Source of the DNA: Streptomyces sp. CB01201
GTDB taxonomy: Bacteria; Actinomycetota; Actinomycetes; Streptomycetales; Streptomycetaceae
Assembly: GCF_002803085.1 (NCBI RefSeq)
Contig: NZ_NNBJ01000006.1
Coordinates: 124,001 to 188,000 of the forward strand
Length of the DNA: 64,000 nt
Direction: 5' to 3'
This document shows positions 33,893-41,921 of the stretch, one piece after another; the first letter of the stretch is position 1, and each line of letters begins with the position of its first letter. Below the pieces are notes generated by a model. It made no database searches, was not told where the DNA came from, and saw nothing but the letters and a program-made list of their open reading frames with translations. The position numbers were made by a program, and so were the translations under genes.

Positions 33893-35182
33893 TCAGCTGG
33901 TGGGGACTTCTTCGGGGCGGGCGGCCTGCGGGGCCGGCCCTGCCGCGGGCGAGGACGCCCCGATGCGCCTGCGCAGGACCTCCCAGCCGATGACCAGGGC
34001 CGCGATGAGGGCGATGTCCGCGTAGAGGGCGGGCTCGATTCCCAGGCCGTCCATGCCCCGGGCGAAGACGAAGGCGAAGACCGCCATCAGGCTGTAGCCG
34101 ATGGCCGTCTGCACCCCCACGACCGAGGAGACCTGTGCGTCCGGGGTGCGCGCGATCATGAGCTTGAACTGGTGCACCCAGATGACTTCTCCGCAGAGCA
34201 CGACGAGGGAGAAGAGGCCCACGCAGAGATAGATGTTTCCCCGCGCCGCCGGCATGGCGAGATAGGCGATGGTGCTGACGGCGACCGCCGCCATGTTCAC
34301 CCTCTTCTCGTTCGCCGCCGTGATCATTCCGCGCCGGCTGGCGAATTGATAGGCGAAGATCCCGACCATGATGCTGATCGATTCAAAGGTGAAGAAGAGG
34401 GCGGTCCCGGACTCTCCGTAGTGGAACCAGACTTCGGGAATCACGGTGATGAGCGATTCATAGGTCGCCTGGAACGCGGTCACGGAAAGGACGATGTAGA
34501 ACACCGCGCTCGCGATGGTCTCGTCCCGCGCCATCAGGGCGAACGCGCCGCGCGCGCCGGAGAGGCTGCCGCGTCGCTCCGCGGCCCTGGCAGCCCGCAG
34601 CGACTCCTCCAGCCTGCTCTCGTTCGGCCGGACGAACACCATGAGGACGGCCGCCACCAGGAACGCCGTGGCGTCGATCCACACCACCGCGGTGAATCCG
34701 ACGAACTTCAGGATGAACACGCCGACCGCGCCCGCGAGCGCCATGGCGAGCGGCAGGCTGGAGTTGAAGACCGGTGAGTACATCTCGGTCTCGCGCTCGT
34801 CGAAGAACTGCACCAGCGCCTTCACCCTGGCATTGCTCACAGCACTCTTGAGCAGGGATCTGACGAAGATGATGACCACGGCCCCGGCGAACATCCCGGG
34901 CCCGAGGAAGGCCAGGAAGAGCAGGGTTATCGCAGCCGTCACGACATTCAGCCGGATGAGCAGCGACTTCGCGTTCTGCCGGTCGATGTACTGGGCGGCG
35001 AAAATTCCGACGAAGAGGTTGGCGATCCAGTCCGCCCCGAAGATGATCGCGGACAGGGTCGCGCTGCCACTCTGCTGGAACACATAGGCGGCGTACGAAA
35101 TCATCAGCAGCTTCGAGCCGAAGAGCGAAATGAAGGAGGCCAGGAAACTGAGCAGGAAATTTCTGCGTATATAGACGCTCAT
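33893..35182 (-). CDS. MFS-type efflux transporter
   Basis: 429 residues from ATG 35182 (MSVYIRRNFLLSF); an upstream in-frame extension is not conserved-looking. About twelve helices with the signature loops AAQYIDRQNAKSLLIR after helix 2 and RPNESRLEESLRAARAAER in the central cytoplasmic loop, similar to MDR-type MFS permeases. As first gene of the operon and divergent from the regulator it is the probable exporter or self-resistance gene for the product. Confidence 0.88.
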   Translation of the reverse strand: MSVYIRRNFLLSFLASFISLFGSKLLMISYAAYVFQQSGSATLSAIIFGADWIANLFVGIFAAQYIDRQNAKSLLIRLNVVTAAITLLFLAFLGPGMFAGAVVIIFVRSLLKSAVSNARVKALVQFFDERETEMYSPVFNSSLPLAMALAGAVGVFILKFVGFTAVVWIDATAFLVAAVLMVFVRPNESRLEESLRAARAAERRGSLSGARGAFALMARDETIASAVFYIVLSVTAFQATYESLITVIPEVWFHYGESGTALFFTFESISIMVGIFAYQFASRRGMITAANEKRVNMAAVAVSTIAYLAMPAARGNIYLCVGLFSLVVLCGEVIWVHQFKLMIARTPDAQVSSVVGVQTAIGYSLMAVFAFVFARGMDGLGIEPALYADIALIAALVIGWEVLRRRIGASSPAAGPAPQAARPEEVPTS

Positions 35183-35311
35183 ACCTGTTTGATCTTTCTG
35201 CCGGGATCGACTCCCCACCTCCACGGAGCGGCTGGGGCGGGCCGTCGCGACGCGGGACCGTGGTTCACTCGTGCTTGCCCCTGGAGTCTTCGGCAGGGTG
35301 TTCCCGATCAC

Positions 35312-35326
35312 GTACCGAACCGGTAC
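35312..35326. promoter_or_regulatory. Inverted repeat in the MFS/SARP intergenic region
   Basis: GTACCG-AAC-CGGTAC, a perfect 6-bp dyad with 3-base spacer, midway between the divergent transporter and regulator genes. Candidate operator; which protein binds it is unknown. Confidence 0.4.
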
Positions 35327-35403
35327 CCACCGCCCCGAAGGCCGCCTAATATCGGCGCAACACGCCCCCTACCTGGGGTTTTCAAGCTTTGTGGCGGTGC
35401 GCG

Positions 35404-38400
35404 ATGACGGAATCCGAGGGCCGGTCGGTACGGTTCAACATCCTTGGTTCGCTTGAGGGATGGGTGGACGGCCGTCGGGTGAAGCTGGGCGGCCCGATCC
35501 AGGAACGCGTCCTGACCGTGCTGCTCCTGGAGGCCAACCGCGTGGTGCCGGTGTACCGGCTCATCGAGGCGGCCTGGGAGGAAGAGCCGCCCGCCACCGC
35601 CGTCCAGCAAATACGCAAGGCCGTGGCCGAAATCCGTCGGCGTATTCCCGGCGGTCCGCAATTCCTGCTCACCGAGGGGGCCGGCTATCTGGCCCTGATC
35701 GCGGACGATGAGCAGCTCGATCTCCAGATGTTCCTGCGCGAGACCAAACGGGCCGCGGCCGCGGCGGCCGAGGGGCGCCCGGTCCAGGCCGTGGCGGGGC
35801 TGCGCGAGGCCCTGGCCCTGTGGCGCGGCAGCATGATGTCGGGTGCGGGCGGACCGGTCGTCGCCGCCGCCTCGGCCGCGCTCGAAGAACACCGCCTCGC
35901 CGCCCTTGAGCAGCTCTTCGAGCTCCGCCTGGCCCTCGGGGAGGACAACGAACTCGTGGGCGGGCTGCGGGAGTCCGTCGGCTCCCACCCGCTGCGGGAG
36001 CGGCTGCGCGGCCAGCTGATGCTCGCGCTCTACCGCTCGGGCCGCCAGGCCGAGGCACTCGCCGAGTACGGCCGGATCAGGGAGCTGCTGGCCGAGGAAC
36101 TCGGCATCGACCCGGGCCCCGAGCTGTCCCGGCTGCACGAACGCATGCTGCGGGCCGACACGGAACTCGCCGCGCCCACCCGCCCCGCGCCCCCGCCTCC
36201 CGCCCCCGAAGCACCGGTGATCGAAGCATCCGCAACCGAAGTACCGGCGCCCGCACCGCCGTTCACGCCCCAGCGCACCTCCGACGGCGTCCCCGCGCCG
36301 CCCTGCACCCTGCCGTACGACTTGACGGACTTCACCGGCCGCGAACAGGAGTTGGCCCGGCTGCTCGCCCTCGCGGTACGCGGCGGCGACGCCGGTGAAC
36401 GCACCCCCATCGTCGGCATCGACGGGATGGGCGGCTCGGGCAAGACCACCTTGGCCGTGCACGCGGCCCACCGGCTCGCCGAGGCGTTCCCCGACGGCCG
36501 CCTCTATGTGGACCTGCGCGGTTTCACACCCGGCCAACGGCCGCTCCAGCCCGACTCCGTGGCCGGTCTGCTGCTCAAGGCGCTGGGCGGCCCGGACACC
36601 CGGATCCCCGACGACGAGGAGGCCCGCTTCGCGCTGTGGCGGTCCTCGGTGGCGAACCGGCGGATGCTGCTCATCCTCGACAACGCGGCCGACACCGCTC
36701 AGCTCCGGCCGCTGCTCTCGGCCATGCCGTACGGCTTCGTCATGGTCACCGGCCGGGTCCGCCTGGTCGACCTCGACGGCGCCCAGTGGATCTCGCTCAG
36801 CAGCATGGCCCCCGACGAGAGTTCGGCCCTGCTGGCCAAGACGCTCGGCGAGGAGCGCCTGGCCGCCGAGCCGAAGGCCGCCGCCGCACTCGCCGAGCTG
36901 TGCGGCCACCTTCCGCTCGCCCTGCGCATCGCCACGGCCAAGCTGCGCAACCGCCCGCTGTGGACCCTGCAATACCTGACCGGCCGGCTCCGGGACGAGT
37001 CACGGCTGCTCAAGGAGCTGAGCTCCAGCGAACGCAGCGTCGCCACCAGCGTCCAGCTCTCCTACCAGGCGCTGGAGCCCGAACACCGGCGTGCCTTCCG
37101 GCTGCTCGGCCTGCATCCGGGCTCCGACGTCGACAGCCACACGGCCGCCGCGCTCATCGGCACCTCGGTGCCCGAGGCCGAGGAGAGCCTGGAGGCCCTG
37201 CTCGACGCGCACCTGCTGCGTCAGCAGGCGCTCGGCCGCTACACCTTCCACGACCTGGTACGCAGCTTCGCGCGCGGCCTGTGGCAGGCACGCACGACCC
37301 CGGAGTCGAGCGCGGTCCTCGACCGGCTGCTCGACTACTACATCGCCGCCACCGACGAGGCCTGCGGCCTGCTCTTCCCCGGCTGGGTCGGATACGCCGC
37401 CACCCCCGTCACCCCGCCCGCCGAACTGCCGCCGCTGGACGACGAGTTGACGGCGGGTCACTGGTTCGACGAGGAGATGCCGGCCCTGCGGGCGGCCGTC
37501 GCCCTCGGCCACGAGCGGGGCCATCACCGGCAGGCCGCCTACCTCGCCCGCAACACGATGTTCCATCTGCACCAGCGCGGCGATGTGAAGGGGCTGCGGG
37601 AGACCGGGGAGCTGGGCGTGGCCGCGGCCCGCGACGCCCAGGACCTGCACACGCTGCGGCTGAACCTGATCAACCTGTCCACGGTCCACTCGGCGGCCGG
37701 TGACTTCCGCAAGACCGCGCGGCTCTGCGAGGAGGGGCTGCGCATCGTCCGGTCGCAGGAGGACCGTCGCGGCGAAGGCTCCTTCCTCGACCAGCTCGGC
37801 TGGGCCCACGGCTGCCTGGGCGACCTGCACGAGGGGCGGCGCCACCTGCGCGAGGCGGTCGCGGCACAGCGGGCGGTCGGGGACCAGCACCGCGAGGCCT
37901 TCGCCCTGGGCAATCTCAGCTCGCTGCACATCTGGCTGGGCGAGACGGCGGACGCGGTGGCGACCGCCCGGCAGTCCGCCCGGCTCCAGCAGCAGGTCGG
38001 CGCGCATCAGCCGCAGACCGCCGCGCTCAACGACCTGGCCGTCGCCCATCTGGCCGGGAACGACCCGGCGTCCGCCCGCACGGTCCTGGACGAGGCGCTC
38101 CGGGTCGGCGAGAAGTCCTCGATGCCCCGCAACCTCGCCCTCACGCACGCCCTCATGGCCGACCTCTGCCAGCGCGAGGGCCGCGGCGAACAGGCCCCGG
38201 CCCTCGCGGCCCGGGCCCTGGAGCTGGTGGCCCCCCTGGGCGCACGGGCCTGGCAGTGCCAGATCGAGAACATCGCCGGACTCGTCCACCGGCGGCGCGG
38301 GGAGCACCGCGAGGCACTGGAACTGCACCGGAGCGCCTTCCGGCATGCCTCCGGCATCGAGTTCCGCATCGAGATCGCCCGCGCCCTGGACGGCATGGCG

Positions 38401-38511
38401 CAGGCCGCTCAGGCCCTGGGGGACCCCGTGGCCGCGGCGGACCACCGCCGGCGGGCGGAGGCCCACTTCGACGCGATGTCCGTCCCGCAGGGCTTCCGCC
38501 GGCGCTCCTGA
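35404..38511 (+). CDS. AfsR/SARP-family regulator with NB-ARC and TPR domains, 1035 aa
   Basis: ATG 35404 chosen over TTG 35389; the ribosome site is weak either way. Residues 10-98: OmpR-like winged helix (SLEGWVDGRRVKLGGPIQER, LIEAAWEEEPP). Residues 105-255: bacterial transcriptional activation domain. Pro-rich linker 258-300. NB-ARC ATPase with P-loop GMGGSGKTTL at 341-350 and MLLILDNAAD Walker B. TPR-like repeats about 700-1030. Large SARPs switch on specialised-metabolite clusters, and this one faces the ATP-grasp operon. It ends at a 19-bp perfect terminator. Confidence 0.93.
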   Translation: MTESEGRSVRFNILGSLEGWVDGRRVKLGGPIQERVLTVLLLEANRVVPVYRLIEAAWEEEPPATAVQQIRKAVAEIRRRIPGGPQFLLTEGAGYLALIADDEQLDLQMFLRETKRAAAAAAEGRPVQAVAGLREALALWRGSMMSGAGGPVVAAASAALEEHRLAALEQLFELRLALGEDNELVGGLRESVGSHPLRERLRGQLMLALYRSGRQAEALAEYGRIRELLAEELGIDPGPELSRLHERMLRADTELAAPTRPAPPPPAPEAPVIEASATEVPAPAPPFTPQRTSDGVPAPPCTLPYDLTDFTGREQELARLLALAVRGGDAGERTPIVGIDGMGGSGKTTLAVHAAHRLAEAFPDGRLYVDLRGFTPGQRPLQPDSVAGLLLKALGGPDTRIPDDEEARFALWRSSVANRRMLLILDNAADTAQLRPLLSAMPYGFVMVTGRVRLVDLDGAQWISLSSMAPDESSALLAKTLGEERLAAEPKAAAALAELCGHLPLALRIATAKLRNRPLWTLQYLTGRLRDESRLLKELSSSERSVATSVQLSYQALEPEHRRAFRLLGLHPGSDVDSHTAAALIGTSVPEAEESLEALLDAHLLRQQALGRYTFHDLVRSFARGLWQARTTPESSAVLDRLLDYYIAATDEACGLLFPGWVGYAATPVTPPAELPPLDDELTAGHWFDEEMPALRAAVALGHERGHHRQAAYLARNTMFHLHQRGDVKGLRETGELGVAAARDAQDLHTLRLNLINLSTVHSAAGDFRKTARLCEEGLRIVRSQEDRRGEGSFLDQLGWAHGCLGDLHEGRRHLREAVAAQRAVGDQHREAFALGNLSSLHIWLGETADAVATARQSARLQQQVGAHQPQTAALNDLAVAHLAGNDPASARTVLDEALRVGEKSSMPRNLALTHALMADLCQREGRGEQAPALAARALELVAPLGARAWQCQIENIAGLVHRRRGEHREALELHRSAFRHASGIEFRIEIARALDGMAQAAQALGDPVAAADHRRRAEAHFDAMSVPQGFRRRS

Positions 38512-38513
38512 CA

Positions 38514-38557
38514 CGGCGGTGCCCCGCTCCCCGGCAGGGGGGAGCGGGGCACCGCCG
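38514..38557. terminator. Strong terminator after the SARP gene
   Basis: Perfect 19-bp arms (38514-38532, 38539-38557) with loop GGCAGG, starting three bases after the stop codon. Confidence 0.9.
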
Positions 38558-38568
38558 TACCGCGCGGG

Positions 38569-38712
38569 TCAGCCCCCCACGGTCACGCGGGCCATGCCGC
38601 CGCCGTCGGCCACCACCGGCTGCCCGGTGGCACCGTGCTGCGCCGCCGCCCCCAGGCCGAAAGCCAGCGCCAACGCCAGAATCCCGACCAGGCCCGCCAA
38701 CTTGCTCCGCAT
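38569..38712 (-). CDS. Small putative secreted peptide, 47 aa
   Basis: ATG complement of 38710-38712; the product begins MRSKLAGLVGILALALAFGLG and ends GGGMARVTVGG. Basic start plus a hydrophobic core ending AAAQHG reads as a signal peptide with a mature part of about 20 residues. The ribosome site (GGGGGAACG) is fair. No known family. It is convergent with the SARP gene. Confidence 0.5.
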   Translation of the reverse strand: MRSKLAGLVGILALALAFGLGAAAQHGATGQPVVADGGGMARVTVGG

Positions 38713-39284
38713 CGTTCCCCCTGTTGTGATCCAGTACTGCTGTGCGGAACCGATACTGATGCATGCGATTCCCAAACAGAATCCCCACGGATACCGCACG
38801 GATACCGCCGCATCCCGGCCACCGCCGGAGCCCGGCCCGGCCCGTCGGCCGGGCGTCGGCACCGGATGCGCGACCGGGCCCGGACGCGGCGAGTCCTGCC
38901 GCCCCGTCCGGGTCCGCGGGCCGCCCGTCACGGCATGGGCCAACGGCGTTGCAGGGAAGGCCAGTTGGGCCATCCTCCAGCGAGAAGCGCGCAGCCTCTG
39001 GAGGAGTCCGTACGGCTGGGTGAGGCACGACGCGGGGGCAGGCCGCTCGCCGAGGCTTCGCGGAAGCTCAGGCGTCCGCGTTGCGACGTGGCTCGTTTTG
39101 AGCGCGGTATTCGGCGTTGAGGCGCTGGGCTTCTTCGAGCTGGTCTTCCAGGACGACGATGCGGCAGGCGGCCTCGATGGGGTGCCGGCTACGACCGCCC
39201 CCAGGGTTAAGGGATCTGGACGGGGGCATAGGCCCTGCCTAGCAGGATCCGGGCAGGACGATCCAGGGACCAGGTGGTGCACCG
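38713..39284. other. 572-base region between the small secreted ORF and the anti-sigma gene
   Basis: No complete gene is supported. It holds the upstream region of the small secreted ORF, the possible minus-strand gene remnant at 39068-39184, and the upstream region of the anti-sigma gene. It may be a decayed accessory segment. Confidence 0.4.
39068..39184 (-). pseudogene. Possible C-terminal gene remnant
   Basis: On the minus strand a frame ends IEAACRIVVLEDQLEEAQRL followed by NAEYRAQNEPRRNADA and stop TGA at 39068-39070. It has coding-like composition and a coiled-coil pattern, but no supportable start upstream. It may be the tail of a lost regulator or phage-type gene. Confidence 0.3.
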
Positions 39285-39674
39285 ATGGAAACGATGAGCC
39301 TCAACGCCGAAACCGTCAGCTCCCCGGCATCCGTCGCCGACGCCCGCGACACCGCCCGGGACTTCGTGGCGGGGCTCGCACGTCCGGTGGCGGCCGATGC
39401 GGCCGACACGGTGGTCCTGGTCGTGTCGGAGCTCGTCACCAACGCCCTGCGGCACGGAGGCGGCACCTGCGCCCTGGACCTGACCGAACACCCGGGCAGC
39501 ATCGAGGTCGCCGTCCACGACCTCAGCACGCACGCTCCGCAGATGCGCACCCCCGACCTGCACGGGGACACCGGGGGGTTCGGCTGGCCCATGGTCAACC
39601 GCCTCGCCCACGCCACCTATGTCACCCACAGCAGCGCGGGCGGCAAGACCGTCAGCGCCTTCCTGCCCCGCTAG
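39285..39674 (+). CDS. RsbW/RsbA-like anti-sigma factor kinase
   Basis: 129 residues. HATPase fold with the N-box SELVTNALRHGGG, and a G-box GGFGWPMVNRL in which the second conserved Gly-Leu pair is Gly-Trp-Pro. Streptomyces SigB is held by the RsbA anti-sigma kinase encoded just upstream; the arrangement is the same here, with the SigB-family gene 91 bases downstream. It would bind the sigma factor and phosphorylate an anti-anti-sigma protein. The nearest ATG with suitable spacing is 39285. Confidence 0.85.
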   Translation: METMSLNAETVSSPASVADARDTARDFVAGLARPVAADAADTVVLVVSELVTNALRHGGGTCALDLTEHPGSIEVAVHDLSTHAPQMRTPDLHGDTGGFGWPMVNRLAHATYVTHSSAGGKTVSAFLPR

Positions 39675-39698
39675 CACGCACGCTCCGGGCCGCATCGC

Positions 39699-39723
39699 GC
39701 ATGCTCCGGGCCGCATGGGGTAT
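39699..39723 (+). promoter_or_regulatory. Putative SigB-type promoter upstream of the sigma gene
   Basis: GCAT (39699-39702), a 15-base spacer, then GGGTAT (39718-39723). This fits the Streptomyces SigB consensus GNNT-N14-16-GGGTAC/T and lies 42 bases before the sigma start, suggesting autoregulation. Confidence 0.6.
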
Positions 39724-39765
39724 CCGGGTCGCCGATCGACATCCATGAGGTCAGGGAGGGTTCGC

Positions 39766-40674
39766 ATGTCAGCGGTGGCGGAACCGGAGCAGCTGGAACG
39801 GGTGGCAACCACCCCATCGGAGTCCGGCGCTGCGGCGGCGGGTGAGCTGCCGTGGGTGGAGGACGCGGGCAAGGTCGCCCCCAAGGACGCCCGGGCCCTG
39901 TCGAAGGTGTTCTTCGACCAGCTCCAGGTACTGGAGGAGGGCACGCCCGAGCACCAGTACGCGCGGAACACGCTGATCGAGATGAACCTGTCCCTGGTCC
40001 GTTTCGCGGCGAGCCGGTTCCGCAACAGCGGCAGCGGCGAGATGGAGGACATGATCCAGGTCGGCACGATCGGCCTGATCAAGGCCATAGACCGCTTCGA
40101 CCTGTCCCGCGAGGTCGAGTTCACCTCCTTCGCGATCCCCTACATCGTCGGCGAGATCAAGCGCTTCTTCCGCGACACCACCTGGGCCGTGCACGTCCCG
40201 CGCCGCCTCCAGGAACTGCGCACCGAGATCGCCAAGGCGAAGGAACACCTCGCCCTCCAGCTCGACCGCGACCCCACCGTGAAGGAACTGGCCGCGCATC
40301 TGAAGCTGGACGAGGACGACGTCATCGACGGGATCGTCGCCTCCAACGGCTACACCGCCGGCTCCCTGGACATGTCCGCCGACATGGAGGACGCGGGCCA
40401 GTCGGCCGGCACCAAGACACGGAGCGTGGCCGACTTCATGGGCGAGGAGGACCCGGGCTTGGAGAAGGTCGAGGACCTCCACGCCCTGGCACCCCTGATG
40501 GAACAGCTCGACGAACGCGAGCGCCGCATCGTGAGCATGCGCTTCGGACACGAGATGACCCAGGCCCAGATCGGCGCCGAACTCGGCATCTCCCAGATGC
40601 AGGTCTCCCGGCTCCTCGCCAGGATCATCACCAAGCTCCGCACCGGCATGCTCGACGAACTCACCACCGCCTAG
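39766..40674 (+). CDS. SigB/SigF/SigG-family RNA polymerase sigma factor
   Basis: 302 residues from ATG 39766 with AGGGAGGG upstream. Region 2: MNLSLVRFAASRFRNSG, DMIQVGTIGLIKAIDRFDL and FTSFAIPYIVGEIKRFFRD. Region 3 near 150-230; region 4 helix-turn-helix MTQAQIGAELGISQMQVSRLLARI. Streptomycetes carry many SigB paralogues for osmotic, oxidative or developmental stress. The CsbD gene nearby is a typical general-stress target. Confidence 0.93.
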   Translation: MSAVAEPEQLERVATTPSESGAAAAGELPWVEDAGKVAPKDARALSKVFFDQLQVLEEGTPEHQYARNTLIEMNLSLVRFAASRFRNSGSGEMEDMIQVGTIGLIKAIDRFDLSREVEFTSFAIPYIVGEIKRFFRDTTWAVHVPRRLQELRTEIAKAKEHLALQLDRDPTVKELAAHLKLDEDDVIDGIVASNGYTAGSLDMSADMEDAGQSAGTKTRSVADFMGEEDPGLEKVEDLHALAPLMEQLDERERRIVSMRFGHEMTQAQIGAELGISQMQVSRLLARIITKLRTGMLDELTTA

Positions 40675-40735
40675 CGGGCCGCGACGCCGGTCCGGCTGCG
40701 TAGGCACAGCCACTGGATCGGCTTCGACACCGCAC

Positions 40736-40771
40736 AAGGGGCCTCGACCACGTCTGTGGCCGAGGCCCCTT
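40736..40771 (+). terminator. Terminator after the sigma factor gene
   Basis: Perfect 11-bp arms (40736-40746, 40761-40771) with an inner CCAC/GTGG stem, followed by TCG. Confidence 0.75.
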
Positions 40772-40912
40772 CGCATGACCGCGGGCCGCTGCCCCAGCTC
40801 CCTCGCTTCGCCTCGATCCGGCTCGCCCCGCCTCAACCCGGCTGGGTCCGGCCCCATCCGGGCGCCACGGCGGCACGGCGGCACGGCGGCACGTTCGGGG
40901 CGCCGCATGCCT

Positions 40913-40950
40913 GTGGCCGGGGTCGTACCACCTGGTACGACCCCGGCCAC
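40913..40950 (-). terminator. Terminator after csbD
   Basis: 18-bp perfect arms (40913-40930, 40933-40950), nearly continuous palindrome, 27 bases beyond the CsbD stop. Confidence 0.8.
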
Positions 40951-40977
40951 GGGGTGCGATCTGTGGAGCGGTGCCGG

Positions 40978-41151
40978 TCAGTCCTTGAGGACGTCCTTCA
41001 CCTTCTCCTTGGCTTCGCGGGCGTCGCCCTTGGCCTGCTCGGCGTGGCCTTCGGCCTCCAGGCGCTCGTTGCCGACCGCGCTGCCGGCCTTCTCCTTGAC
41101 CTTGCCCTTGGCCTGCTCGACCTTGGACTGCGCCTTCTCGTCGCCTGCCAC
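40978..41151 (-). CDS. CsbD family stress protein, 57 aa
   Basis: GTG complement of 41149-41151 with GAGGAG upstream on the minus strand. Sequence from MAGDEKAQSKVEQAKGKVKE to KEKVKDVLKD is a Lys/Ala/Glu-rich helix typical of CsbD. The family is induced by general stress sigma factors; biochemical role unknown. The stretch GTTT-N14-GGGACA upstream loosely resembles a SigB promoter. Confidence 0.88.
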   Translation of the reverse strand: MAGDEKAQSKVEQAKGKVKEKAGSAVGNERLEAEGHAEQAKGDAREAKEKVKDVLKD

Positions 41152-41386
41152 GGCACTCAACTCCTCTTGCCACGATAGGGGTATTCGCTCAAGGAGTCGG
41201 CTGTCCCGGATACGTCTCCGTAAACAGGAAAAATGCGCGAGCACATATCCCGCCCAGGAGTTGCCCCGGGTGTTGCGCAGCGAAAAGGCATAGCAGATTG
41301 CCCGGTTAAGAATCTTATAAACAGACGCATCGGGACCGTGTAGCCCTGCTGCGGCGGGGCATCTGATGGCTCGGAGGTTGATAACT

Positions 41387-41548
41387 ATGGTTCCCCTGCT
41401 TCTCGTTCTTCTGCTGGCTCTGATCCTCTTCGGTGCGGGTTTCGCGCTGAAGGCCCTGTGGTGGATCGCGATCATCGTGCTCGTCGTCTGGCTGGTCGGC
41501 TTCGTCGCCCGTCCCAAGGGAGGAAGCGGCCGCTGGTACCGCTGGTAG
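41387..41548 (+). CDS. Small hydrophobic protein, 53 aa
   Basis: ATG 41387 with GGAGG nine bases upstream; the longer frame from 41366 lacks a ribosome site. Almost entirely hydrophobic (MVPLLLVLLLALILFGAGF, then KALWWIAIIVLVVWLVGFV), two helices, ending GGSGRWYRW. Such small hydrophobic proteins occur beside csbD-like genes in streptomycetes and are probably stress-related membrane peptides. Divergent from csbD. Confidence 0.8.
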   Translation: MVPLLLVLLLALILFGAGFALKALWWIAIIVLVVWLVGFVARPKGGSGRWYRW

Positions 41549-41570
41549 GCGCCGATCGCGCCGACTCGAC

Positions 41571-41616
41571 GCAAAAGGGGCTCCCCGCCCAGGCAAGGGC
41601 GGGGAGCCCCTTTTGC
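41571..41616 (+). terminator. Strong terminator after the hydrophobic protein gene
   Basis: 20-bp perfect arms (41571-41590, 41597-41616) with loop AGGCAA; the outer part is AAAA/TTTT, giving a U-rich 3' end. Confidence 0.92.
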
Positions 41617-41921
41617 GTGTGCCCGAGCGGGTAGGGAGAAATTCCATAAAGCGTGGGTCATGCACAGATTTCTGGGTACCAGGAGCGAACGGCCGTGGCG
41701 TCGGCCTCCGCGCATCGGAACCACGCCTCCAGGAAACCGCCGCCACGGCCTCCAGCACCCTTCGCCGTGTGCGCACTCCGTGCCGCGGACGCGCTCGGCA
41801 CAAGGTCGGGAAAGCTCCGGTGCGACGTCATCCCGGGGCATCCTTCAGAACATCCCCGAGAACACCCCTCGGAGCGAAATACGAGTCACGAGTACCGGGA
41901 TGAGGAAGGTGCGCAGGAACA
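41617..41921. promoter_or_regulatory. Upstream region of the FUSC gene with a SigB-like promoter candidate
   Basis: 305 bases without a gene. GGGT (41655-41658), 15 bases, GGGTAC (41674-41679) matches the SigB promoter pattern, but it is about 240 bases before the FUSC start, so the call is weak. Confidence 0.3.
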
